DNA from: Candidatus Gottesmanbacteria bacterium
Lineage (GTDB): Bacteria; Patescibacteriota; Microgenomatia; UBA10105; UBA927
DNA: 17,025 nucleotides
Direction: 5' to 3'
Assembly: GCA_016182725.1 (NCBI GenBank)
Contig: JACPFZ010000010.1
Coordinates: 2,080 to 19,104, forward strand
Shown: piece by piece, positions 6,954 to 13,261 of the stretch
How positions within the stretch are numbered: the stretch's first letter is position 1
Layout: every line of letters starts with the position of its first letter
Made by a program: the position numbers and the translations under genes
The notes under the pieces: model-generated
Databases searched by the model: none
Told to the model about the DNA's origin: nothing
What the model saw: only the letters and a program-made list of their open reading frames with translations

Positions 6954-7682
6954 AAAAGGGTCGGGCCGTGGAACAACAGGCACACCGCTGGCTACCCCGA
7001 CGGCCGAAAGCAGGGGAAGATTCCCAACGCGAGAAATGAGGCTGTCTTCTTTTCCCGTGAGCGGGACGAGCTTTTTGCCAAGAGACGACTTGGAGAGAGG
7101 TGCCCAGAACGTATCCATACTTAACGTTGCCCGTCCTAACGATTCCGTCGTAAAGCTCACCGTCACATTCTTAATGCGAAGAAGTCGTCTGCTCGTCGTC
7201 AATGTATCAAATGTGTCACGCAGTTGGCTGTAGGATCCCTCCATGGTCAACGTAAACGGTATCAGGTAACTTCCGAGTGCCGCCTCCTCTGTGGTTTGAC
7301 GCTTGGCGGCTTCGGTTGCGATACTTCCGGGACTGGCGAGCTGCATACTGGAAAATATGGAGCCGGTTTTTGCACTCACTCCGTCAATGGTTGAAAAAAT
7401 ACTCGGAATAGACTTGTCTATAGGCATCGCGGAAGTGAGGCTTGACAGCTGATCAAACAATGTTGTTTCGTTTAAACTTGCTAAAAATGCGGCTTTCTCC
7501 CGAAGTTCCGTTACCTCCCCTCGCTCCGCCGCCAGTTGATTCCACTGTTGGTAGGTTTTGCGTACACCCGGAATAACCCCAACGAGGATAACCAAACTAC
7601 TCACCCCCAAAAGGATCACTGGCAAAACAAATTCTTGATACGGACGGAGCCACTTTCGTATCATGCGTATGACATCATTCAT
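6945..7682 (-). CDS. pilO: Type IV pilus inner-membrane assembly protein PilO
   Basis: 245 aa. A short cytoplasmic N-terminus is followed by one membrane helix at about residues 18-38, then a charged coiled-coil stretch (about 40-70) and a ferredoxin-like periplasmic part. This is the PilO architecture, and the position right after pilM and pilN supports it. PilO pairs with PilN in the alignment complex that links the PilM ring to the outer parts of the pilus machine. The sequence is divergent, so the name rests on layout and operon position. The ATG lies directly beside repeat copy 2, within its 4-bp target duplication. The gene is the last of the pilus operon and its end overlaps trmD by 9 bp. 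Confidence 0.8.
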   Translation of the reverse strand: MNDVIRMIRKWLRPYQEFVLPVILLGVSSLVILVGVIPGVRKTYQQWNQLAAERGEVTELREKAAFLASLNETTLFDQLSSLTSAMPIDKSIPSIFSTIDGVSAKTGSIFSSMQLASPGSIATEAAKRQTTEEAALGSYLIPFTLTMEGSYSQLRDTFDTLTTSRRLLRIKNVTVSFTTESLGRATLSMDTFWAPLSKSSLGKKLVPLTGKEDSLISRVGNLPLLSAVGVASGVPVVPRPDPFSP

Positions 7683-7683
7683 A

Positions 7684-7816
7684 CCAGGTAGTAGATTTTC
7701 GATAATTCCTTACGGAATAGAAAATCTCCTTTCTTATGCAGACAGTATTCTCTCTCTAAATAGATATTTTTAAGTCTCATCCACCGCTGTGGATGAATCG
7801 AAAATTCACTACCTGG
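7684..7816 (-). mobile_element. Start-codon palindromic element, copy 2 (pilN/pilO)
   Basis: 133 bp. In gene sense the left arm is CCAGGTAGTGAATTTTCGAT and the right arm pairs at 18 of 20. The target duplication is TATG (CATA on the + strand at 7680-7683 and 7817-7820); the copy next to pilO holds its start codon. Internal hairpins: ATCCAC/GTGGAT with an AGCG loop, and ATTCC/GGAAT with a GTAA loop. A GGAG lies at 7726-7729 (minus strand), about 44 nt before the pilO ATG. A 46-codon open frame (7819 to 7679) runs through the whole element and ends in an ATGA overlap with pilO. Confidence 0.8.
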
Positions 7817-7820
7817 CATA

Positions 7821-8363
7821 TTATTGTGGAATAAAGGCGATAGTAACTACTATGTTCCCGTCGCGAGCCAGTTGCAACCCCATAAGCTGTGGGCTGCGCA
7901 GCCGCTTTTGGGCAAACAAATCCAGGATACTGGTTATCCAACCGCCCACCTCATCCAAAGAATTGGTCTTCAGGTTAAGCGCAACAAGCTGCTTGTCATC
8001 AACGGATAGGGAATACAGTTTTGGCGGTTGGGCAATGGAACCCACGGTATCAAAAATTTGTCCCCACGCCTTTTCGCTACTCAAAGCACGCTCTACTAAC
8101 GGGATGCGCTCTTTGACCGAAACAAATACGCTCTCTTTTTTCGCATCGATCGTCATTGCAGCCAAAAGCTGACGTTTGTCTTCGGCAACGCGTTGGCGCT
8201 CCCCTCCTAACAGGAAAAAAAGGAGCCCAGTTGCGACACCTACGACCAGTGTCCCACTCAACATAATCCACCCTGCAGTCCGAAGCTTTTCTACCAATGC
8301 GAGGAGTTCCGGCGCAAGCCGGGTCTTCGTTTGCAATAAATTGATATCCCCTGGTACATCCAT
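7821..8363 (-). CDS. pilN: Type IV pilus assembly protein PilN
   Basis: 180 aa. The N-terminus MDVPGDINLLQ carries the INLL motif (residues 7-10) by which PilN docks onto PilM in well-studied systems. One membrane helix spans about residues 30-54, followed by a charged helical stretch and a periplasmic ferredoxin-like domain. It lies between pilM (17 nt upstream) and pilO, the standard order. TAA ends one base before the target duplication of repeat copy 2; removing that element would put the pilO ATG one base after this stop. Confidence 0.88.
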   Translation of the reverse strand: MDVPGDINLLQTKTRLAPELLALVEKLRTAGWIMLSGTLVVGVATGLLFFLLGGERQRVAEDKRQLLAAMTIDAKKESVFVSVKERIPLVERALSSEKAWGQIFDTVGSIAQPPKLYSLSVDDKQLVALNLKTNSLDEVGGWITSILDLFAQKRLRSPQLMGLQLARDGNIVVTIAFIPQ

Positions 8364-8380
8364 AGACTATAATCGCGAAT

Positions 8381-9403
8381 TTACGAAATTTTTAGGGCAA
8401 GTCCCACTGCCACGGCAAATACTGGCCCTTCGCTGTCCAGTGCCGCAAATCGACTCTCTTTTCTGATACCCACCCAAGGATTGGCAAGTTGCGCTTCAAC
8501 GCCCAAAGCTTGCGCCATATAGACCACAAGCCCGGGAAGTCTGGCGGTCCCACCGGATAAAAGGACTGCTTCTACTTTGCTGTCTTTATATTTCTCCTGA
8601 TAAAACGCGACTGCTCGTTTAATCTCGCCCACAATCGTATCCATGATAGGTTTGGCTGCTGCGACGATCTTCCCTTCTAATTTATCCTGCTCCAATCCGT
8701 AGGTCTTTTTAAACTCTTCTGCCTGGGTCTGCTCAAAGCCCAGTCCCGCAGCCAGCGCCCGTGAAAGTGCCTCACCGCCGGCGCTTATACTTCTTGTAAA
8801 CGCCAAAACGCCGTTTCGCAGAATCGCAAGATCCGTGGTCTGTGCGCCTAAAGACACTACCATAGCGGTTTTTATGGTGGTGGCACTACGCACCAGGGCT
8901 CGGCTTGCCGCAATAATTTCTGTCTCGACTCCGCCAGTGGTGACATCAGCAAGATCCAATATGTTGACGTATTTCTCAAGAAGCGCCTTGGGTGCTGCAA
9001 CCAATAACACTTCCATTTTGTTCGTTCCTGTTTCCTTAGATTCCCGAAGAATACTAAAATCAATATTTACCTGATCTAAGGGAAGGGGAATATACTGTTC
9101 TGCTTCCCATTTAATTGCAGAAGTAAGTTCACGCTGGGAAAGTTGCGGCACGTCAATCACCCGCGTAAACACCTGCGATTCGGGGAGCGCAATATTTATA
9201 TTTTTACTGGTTGCCCCCGTGTCTTTCATGAGTTTTTTAATAGCGACGGCAACGGCTTGGGCGTCAGCCGGAAGAGGAGAAGCAAGCGCCTTGGGGGGTG
9301 TGGGAATAGTACCGGCGGTGACCAGCGTTACGGAATTTCCTGCATGGGCAAGCTCAACAAGCTTGATGCTCTGTGAACCGATGTCTAAACCAACAATATT
9401 CAT
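8381..9403 (-). CDS. pilM: Type IV pilus actin-like ATPase PilM
   Basis: 340 aa, normal length. PilM is an actin/FtsA-like cytoplasmic ring protein of the pilus machine. Visible nucleotide-binding motifs: phosphate 1 GLDIGSQSIKLVEL at the N-terminus, phosphate 2 VVSLGAQTTDLAIL, and the adenosine motif VLLSGGTARLPGL. WEAEQYIPLPLDQVNIDF is a typical PilM segment. The C-terminus GLALKIS is encoded by DNA (8385-8405) identical over 21 nt to part of a palindromic insert in a pilin gene at 13791-13811. The start ATG is 6 nt after the stop of the PilX-like gene. No Shine-Dalgarno is visible. Confidence 0.95.
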   Translation of the reverse strand: MNIVGLDIGSQSIKLVELAHAGNSVTLVTAGTIPTPPKALASPLPADAQAVAVAIKKLMKDTGATSKNINIALPESQVFTRVIDVPQLSQRELTSAIKWEAEQYIPLPLDQVNIDFSILRESKETGTNKMEVLLVAAPKALLEKYVNILDLADVTTGGVETEIIAASRALVRSATTIKTAMVVSLGAQTTDLAILRNGVLAFTRSISAGGEALSRALAAGLGFEQTQAEEFKKTYGLEQDKLEGKIVAAAKPIMDTIVGEIKRAVAFYQEKYKDSKVEAVLLSGGTARLPGLVVYMAQALGVEAQLANPWVGIRKESRFAALDSEGPVFAVAVGLALKIS

Positions 9404-9409
9404 ACGCAG

Positions 9410-10240
9410 TTAGTGGCCGAAACTACTTTGACTAAACACCACGGCATCAAAAATCCCTTGCGTTGTCCGGTACGATTGCAACACTACCACTCGTCTCGTG
9501 ATGCCCGTGGCTAAGCTTCCTGTGGAATCAATGCGATTTCCCTGGATAGGCAAAACATTGCTTCCGGGATTCACGCCAAGCTGGGCCGCGGAATAGATGG
9601 GTTTGATGTGGAGTGCAAGGAGAGTGTCCTGGGCTGGCGTTATCCCCAATGTGGTAAAGTCCAGTGTCGCTTTGTAAAACTCACTCTGACCACAGTTTGC
9701 CCCTGCGCCTGCTACCAACGTAAATTTGTTGGTCGTGGTCCGAGAACTGACCGGATCAAATGCGCCTCTTGCCACTCGGTAGCTTCCGTCGCTTGCCTTT
9801 TTGTAAGGGATCGTGACTTCAACGGCAGGCGTGGTTGCCTCCGTGCTCCAGCATAGTTCTATAGTGGTTGCCACATACGTCGGCGTTTCCACAATGTTCC
9901 CACTGCTGTCGTGACTAGTAAGCCACAGTACTTCTGTATTGTCCCGCGCGGTCTTTTGCGGAAAAAGATATGGACCGGCAGCAAGACCAATATTCGTTAG
10001 TGTGGTGTCATAGGTCACGTTGGGAGAAAGGACCTGTGCGCCCCCGCTTCCCAAACCGGATTGAAGCGCCTGTTCTACCCCGGCTTCAGCAGCAGCAAGC
10101 GCACGCGCTGATTCTTCCACTTCGTTACTGATATTGACATCTGTTGCAGTCCGGCCAATAAGCGAAAGCGCGATGGTCGTGGCGACAGAAAGCACAAGGA
10201 GCGAAATAAGGAGAATCTGTCCCGACTGTGTTCTCTCCAT
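9410..10240 (-). CDS. PilX-like minor pilin / pilus assembly protein
   Basis: 276 aa. The N-terminus is MERTQSGQILLISLLVLSVA, a short leader and a hydrophobic helix (about residues 8-30), then SARALAAAEAGVEQAL, which is the hallmark of PilX/GspK-like minor pilins with membrane-proximal helix. The remainder is a beta-rich extracellular domain with two cysteines visible. In other systems such proteins help prime pilus assembly. A canonical G-F-T-x-x-E processing site is absent; S-G-Q-I-L-L is the nearest equivalent, so processing is uncertain. The ATG lies in the 4-bp target duplication of repeat copy 3. It sits between the prepilin genes and pilMNO. Confidence 0.75.
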   Translation of the reverse strand: MERTQSGQILLISLLVLSVATTIALSLIGRTATDVNISNEVEESARALAAAEAGVEQALQSGLGSGGAQVLSPNVTYDTTLTNIGLAAGPYLFPQKTARDNTEVLWLTSHDSSGNIVETPTYVATTIELCWSTEATTPAVEVTIPYKKASDGSYRVARGAFDPVSSRTTTNKFTLVAGAGANCGQSEFYKATLDFTTLGITPAQDTLLALHIKPIYSAAQLGVNPGSNVLPIQGNRIDSTGSLATGITRRVVVLQSYRTTQGIFDAVVFSQSSFGH

Positions 10241-10241
10241 A

Positions 10242-10367
10242 CCAGGTAGTGAAATTTCGCTGTTCCTTACGGAACACTAATTTCTTCCTCCTTTATATAG
10301 TTTGTTTATTGCCAACGGTAGTACTGTTTTTCGATGCGCCAGCATCGAGCGAAATTCTACTACCTGG
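10242..10367 (-). mobile_element. Start-codon palindromic element, copy 3 (pilin/pilX-like)
   Basis: 126 bp. In gene sense the left arm is CCAGGTAGTAGAATTTCGCT and the right arm pairs at 18 of 20. The target duplication is TATG (CATA at 10238-10241 and 10368-10371 on the + strand); the copy next to the PilX-like gene holds its start codon. Internal hairpins: CGATGC/GCATCG with a TGGC loop, and GTTCC/GGAAC with a GTAA loop. A strong GGAGG (10287-10291, minus strand) follows a TATAAA and is about 47 nt before the ATG. The 50 bp between this element and the preceding pilin stop hold nothing I recognise. Confidence 0.8.
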
Positions 10368-10421
10368 CATACATCCATTGTAAAGAGATAACTGGGGTTT
10401 GGCAATACCATGGAACTCGCT

Positions 10422-11030
10422 TCACTTATTCCGTAGTCCAATTGTAGTCTGAAAAGAGGATTTCGCCTGCTCAAAGAGGGCAACCGGCGTACCTTTTTGC
10501 GAAAGGGTGAATGAGATCTTCACTGAACTCCCTCCATTGGGGAGACTGGTACAGACAAACTGGAGCGTCATGGTGCTATCAGTGCATCCAGTCCCTCCTA
10601 AAGAAACACTTGTACTGGTTAAATAATCCGTAACACTTCCCGAAGCAGAGGAAATCCGCGTCACGCCGCTATTGACCGTACATCCAAAAGTGGTCGTTCC
10701 ACCGTCCGAATTTTTTATGGAAAGCGAGGATGCCGTCATTCCAGCCGCACTACACGCACTGGTAATCTGATAGCTACTACGGATCATAGTGCTCATTCTT
10801 GATAAAGAAAAATCCCCATTTTGCTTCACTTCTTTTAAAATTTCCGTTTTGGTATTGCTACGGGATGTGGTAAAAAAGGATTGGGCGATAAGAAGAGAAA
10901 GGACGGCAATAATGCTTACCGAAACGAGCACCTCAAGAAGGGTAAACCCTTCGGCAAAGCTCAGGGCATGTCCTCTCTTTTTTCGTAATTCGTAAATCGT
11001 AATTCGTAAATCAGAATTGGTCATCTCCAT
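10422..11030 (-). CDS. Prepilin-like protein (PilW/GspJ-like)
   Basis: 202 aa. A prepilin site GFTLLEVLVSVSIIAVLSLL with Glu at +5 is followed by a hydrophobic helix and a long beta-rich domain containing several cysteines, the build of PilW/GspJ-type minor pilins. The leader is unusually long (28 residues). It holds a heptamer repeat (10986-11013) and the insert GHALSFAEG, encoded by a palindrome-like repeat at 10947-10973 that ends exactly at the cleavage glycine. The start is given as ATG 11030; an ATG at 11024 makes an ATGA overlap with the upstream gene and is equally likely. Confidence 0.78.
   Translation of the reverse strand: MEMTNSDLRITIYELRKKRGHALSFAEGFTLLEVLVSVSIIAVLSLLIAQSFFTTSRSNTKTEILKEVKQNGDFSLSRMSTMIRSSYQITSACSAAGMTASSLSIKNSDGGTTTFGCTVNSGVTRISSASGSVTDYLTSTSVSLGGTGCTDSTMTLQFVCTSLPNGGSSVKISFTLSQKGTPVALFEQAKSSFQTTIGLRNK
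10947..10973 (-). repeat. 27-nt repeat-like insert at a prepilin cleavage site
   Basis: Reads on the + strand from CCCTTCGG to GCATGTCC with CCCT and AGGG ends. From memory it resembles a widespread bacterial intergenic repeat (CCCTTCGACAAGCTCAGGG-like). It is translated in frame as GHALSFAEG and supplies the glycine before F-T-L-L-E. Confidence 0.55.
10986..11013 (-). repeat. TAAWTCR heptamer array 1 (four units)
   Basis: On the + strand TAATTCG, TAAATCG, TAATTCG, TAAATCA in tandem, equal to a perfect 14-nt duplication (10985-10998 and 10999-11012). It is translated as part of the prepilin leader. Arrays 12751-12778 and 13226-13258 share the unit. Confidence 0.8.
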
Positions 11031-11443
11031 TGTGTAAAATACGTGGTGAGCGTACTTGTGTGCGTGCCGCCGCTATCTTGCCACGTGACGATAGCCTCTA
11101 CTTTCATCCTCGTATTTCCTTCTTCCCACGCAAACGTTACGGAGCGGGTATAGAAATCATCCATGTTCACATCGCAGGAGGGGCCTTGCGGCTGCGACCA
11201 CGTACCAGCTTTGTCCAAGCACCACAGCCCGCTCTTTGTAGCCAAACTTGCCCAACTGGTATCGCGCATGTTTCGGGTAGTTTCCATTGCTTCCTGGGCG
11301 TATTTGAGGCCACGACTTTTGTAGGTGCTAAATTCGCTCCCTTTAATGCTTGTGGTTGAACCAACAATTAACCCGGTCACTAAAAGGATCACGACACCCA
11401 CGGCGACCACGACTTCAATAAGCGATTGACCTCTGTTGTTCAT
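11021..11443 (-). CDS. Prepilin-like protein (PilV/GspI-like)
   Basis: 140 aa. The N-terminus MNNRGQSLIEVVVAVGVVIL is a class III/IV-type prepilin site with glycine before Q and Glu at +5, then one hydrophobic helix. The downstream YKSRGLKYAQEAMETTRNMRD helix and a W-rich beta domain with a Cys pair fit PilV/GspI-like minor pilins. It overlaps the next gene by up to 10 nt and begins in a one-base TAATG overlap with the preceding gene, so translation is probably coupled along the operon. Confidence 0.78.
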   Translation of the reverse strand: MNNRGQSLIEVVVAVGVVILLVTGLIVGSTTSIKGSEFSTYKSRGLKYAQEAMETTRNMRDTSWASLATKSGLWCLDKAGTWSQPQGPSCDVNMDDFYTRSVTFAWEEGNTRMKVEAIVTWQDSGGTHTSTLTTYFTQWR

Positions 11444-11901
11444 TAAAAACCCACGGTAGTCACGGTACCTCCTGCAGAAACTTGCACACTGAATGAATAG
11501 TTCAAACCCGAAACGGTAAGCGTCCGGTCACTGGCATTTCGTCCGGTCAGGACGGCAAACGTAAATGCGGCGGGGATGGGGACAACAAATGATACGCCGG
11601 CGGGAAGACTCGTTGTGGTACTGTCACCCACCAATCCACCATCACACAGCGCCTGAATACTATACGACGTCCCGGTAAAGCTCACCGTATATCCTTGGAG
11701 TGTGACACATCCACTCGTGGGCTTATCGCCAGATACTGCTTTATTTTGCGCGTATCGCACGTTGCCTTTGAGCGTGAGTGCTGCCTGACGGACACGCTGG
11801 CTCTCGTTAAAATTGTTAAACGCCGCAACGACACCGCCGCTTACAAGCAAAATAACCCCCATACTCACCAGGAGTTCGAGGATAGTAAATCCCTTTCTCA
11901 T
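11443..11901 (-). CDS. Prepilin-like protein (GspH/FimT-like)
   Basis: 152 aa. MRKGFTILELLVSMGVILLV gives a short leader, cleavage after G4 and Glu at +5. The helix continues with FNESQRVRQAALTLKGNVRYAQNKAV, the GspH/FimT pattern (R-x-A-x-x-L...R-x-A-Q-N-x-A). The rest is a beta-sandwich-like domain rich in Thr, Ser and Val. FimT-like minor pilins have been linked to DNA binding in competence; that role here is only a possibility. The start overlaps the upstream stop as ATGA, and the stop shares one base with the next start. Confidence 0.85.
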   Translation of the reverse strand: MRKGFTILELLVSMGVILLVSGGVVAAFNNFNESQRVRQAALTLKGNVRYAQNKAVSGDKPTSGCVTLQGYTVSFTGTSYSIQALCDGGLVGDSTTTSLPAGVSFVVPIPAAFTFAVLTGRNASDRTLTVSGLNYSFSVQVSAGGTVTTVGF

Positions 11902-12329
11902 GGACTTTTCGTACCGAAATTACATGCAGCCGGAAGAGAAACGGAGCAGGTATTTATCGGGGAAATGATGGTTTCCAGTTTCGCGCACAGGCAGTAGCCA
12001 TAATAGTTGGTGCCACTCTGATTTGTGGCGTAGTAATAATATGCCTGGGTTGTGGATGGATCCGAAGGAATCCCAGGCATGTAGCTGGGAACCAGATACG
12101 AGGTAAGGTCCCCCACGTTGCCAAAACCGGTCACATCAACCGGAGGATAGTAACTATTGTCGCTTCGATACATTTCGAGAGCTGAGCGGAGTTGCTCGAG
12201 ATCGCTTCTCCGCTTGCTGTCTCGAGACCGCTTATTCACCGATGTATATGAAGTAACGGCAACCGCGGTAAGAACACCAATAATGGTGGCAACCACTAAT
12301 ACTTCAATAAGGGTGAAGCCTTTTTTCAT
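11898..12329 (-). CDS. Prepilin, T2SS G-like
   Basis: 143 aa. MKKGFTLIEVLVVATIIGVL is a textbook prepilin signal. RSRDSKRRSDLEQLRSALEMYRSDNSYYP is the segment that follows the helix in GspG-like pilins. A C-terminal domain rich in Tyr, Ser and Pro has four cysteines near its end. It is one of five similar pilins (11898 to 14457). Both ends overlap neighbours by 4 nt (ATGA). Confidence 0.9.
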   Translation of the reverse strand: MKKGFTLIEVLVVATIIGVLTAVAVTSYTSVNKRSRDSKRRSDLEQLRSALEMYRSDNSYYPPVDVTGFGNVGDLTSYLVPSYMPGIPSDPSTTQAYYYYATNQSGTNYYGYCLCAKLETIISPINTCSVSLPAACNFGTKSP

Positions 12330-12772
12330 TGAAGGTTACGTACGCAAAATGTACCGACGTATCCGGATGGCGGACTCGTGCCGTCACAGCCCGTCGTAGT
12401 GTTAGTTTCTCCTTCCAATGCTGCACATAAGCAATAAGTCGCGGTCGTGGCACAACTTGCACCAAACGCCGTGGCGGTATACGCACTACCGGTTTTTGGA
12501 TCCGTGGGCATACCGCTGGGGAGATACGTAGTTCCGGGATTACAGCCCGCGATGTAGTTCCCATTATTATCCGCGTAGTACTGTTCCAATGCCGCCTGCA
12601 CTGCTTTAACATCCTGCTTCCTTTTACTGTCACGCGCTTTCTTTTGAGCCGATGAATAGGACACGGTCGCCATGGAAATAAGAACGGCGATAATGGCAAT
12701 CACCACCAAAAGCTCAAGAAGCGTAAATCCTTTTTTCAGTTCTCTATTCTTAATTCGTAATTCGTAATTCAT
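12326..12772 (-). CDS. Prepilin, T2SS G-like
   Basis: 148 aa. The processing site is KKGFTLLELLVVIAIIAVL, followed by KKARDSKRKQDVKAVQAALEQYYADN. The leader (MNYELRIKNRELKKG, 15 residues) is encoded partly by a heptamer array, and the start codon itself lies in the array. The C-terminal domain has a cluster of cysteines. The gene overlaps the next by 4 nt and follows its upstream neighbour by 9 nt. If the array length changes by one unit the leader goes out of frame. Confidence 0.88.
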   Translation of the reverse strand: MNYELRIKNRELKKGFTLLELLVVIAIIAVLISMATVSYSSAQKKARDSKRKQDVKAVQAALEQYYADNNGNYIAGCNPGTTYLPSGMPTDPKTGSAYTATAFGASCATTATYCLCAALEGETNTTTGCDGTSPPSGYVGTFCVRNLQ

Positions 12773-12778
12773 AATTCG
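12751..12778 (-). repeat. TAAWTCR heptamer array 2 (four units)
   Basis: On the + strand TAATTCG, TAATTCG, TAATTCA, TAATTCG. It covers the start codon (12770-12772) and first codons of the pilin gene ending at 12326. Confidence 0.8.
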
Positions 12779-12781
12779 TAG

Positions 12782-13225
12782 TTAAGGTTCCGTCACTTGA
12801 TACATCTTACCAGATGCACACGCAGCTTGGGTAGTGCTATCGGTATCGGATTTATTCTCGAGACACGCATAGAGCGTATAGCGCGTAGTGTCGGAAGGAT
12901 TTCTGGTATACACGTAGCGTGCAACAGTCAACGGATCACAGGGAAATTTGTTCATATAGGTGGTACTCCCTACGGTCCACGGACTTGCGCACGCAGTCGT
13001 ATTCCACGCGTCATCGGCCAGATACGCAATGGGGGATTGATCCTGTTTGTATAATTCCAATGCTTTTTGCAGTTGCCGTATGTCGCTTTTCCGCTGCGAA
13101 TCCCGCGCCCGTTCACGGGTAGCCACAAAATTAGGAAGCGAGAGCGCCGTGAGAACGCCAATAATCGCAATCACGACCAGAAGTTCGATGAGTGTGAATC
13201 CTTTATTTTTCTTATCAATTTTCAT
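12782..13225 (-). CDS. Prepilin, T2SS G-like
   Basis: 147 aa. MKIDKKNKGFTLIELLVVIAIIGVL is an ordinary prepilin leader and helix, with cleavage after G9 and Glu at +5. RERARDSQRKSDIRQLQKALELYKQD follows. Four cysteines lie in the C-terminal half (TACASP, KFPCDP, YACLE, AACASG). Upstream it is separated from the preceding pilin by a 36-bp gap filled by heptamer array 3; downstream, 9 bp from the next pilin. Confidence 0.9.
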   Translation of the reverse strand: MKIDKKNKGFTLIELLVVIAIIGVLTALSLPNFVATRERARDSQRKSDIRQLQKALELYKQDQSPIAYLADDAWNTTACASPWTVGSTTYMNKFPCDPLTVARYVYTRNPSDTTRYTLYACLENKSDTDSTTQAACASGKMYQVTEP

Positions 13226-13258
13226 ATTCGTAATTCTTAAATCATAATTCGTAATTCA
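13226..13258 (-). repeat. TAAWTCR heptamer array 3 (about 4.7 units)
   Basis: On the + strand ATTCG, TAATTCT, TAAATCA, TAATTCG, TAATTCA. It fills the gap between two pilin genes, just upstream of the start at 13225, and is not translated into either protein. Confidence 0.75.
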
Positions 13259-13261
13259 TTT

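Noticed and set aside
10277..10483. 68-residue minus-strand frame through repeat copy 3
   Set aside because: It overlaps a real pilin in another frame, has no recognisable domain and its C-terminus is simply translated repeat.
10986..13258. CRISPR array from the repeated AATTCG units
   Set aside because: The units are contiguous 7-mers without spacers, so they are simple tandem repeats.
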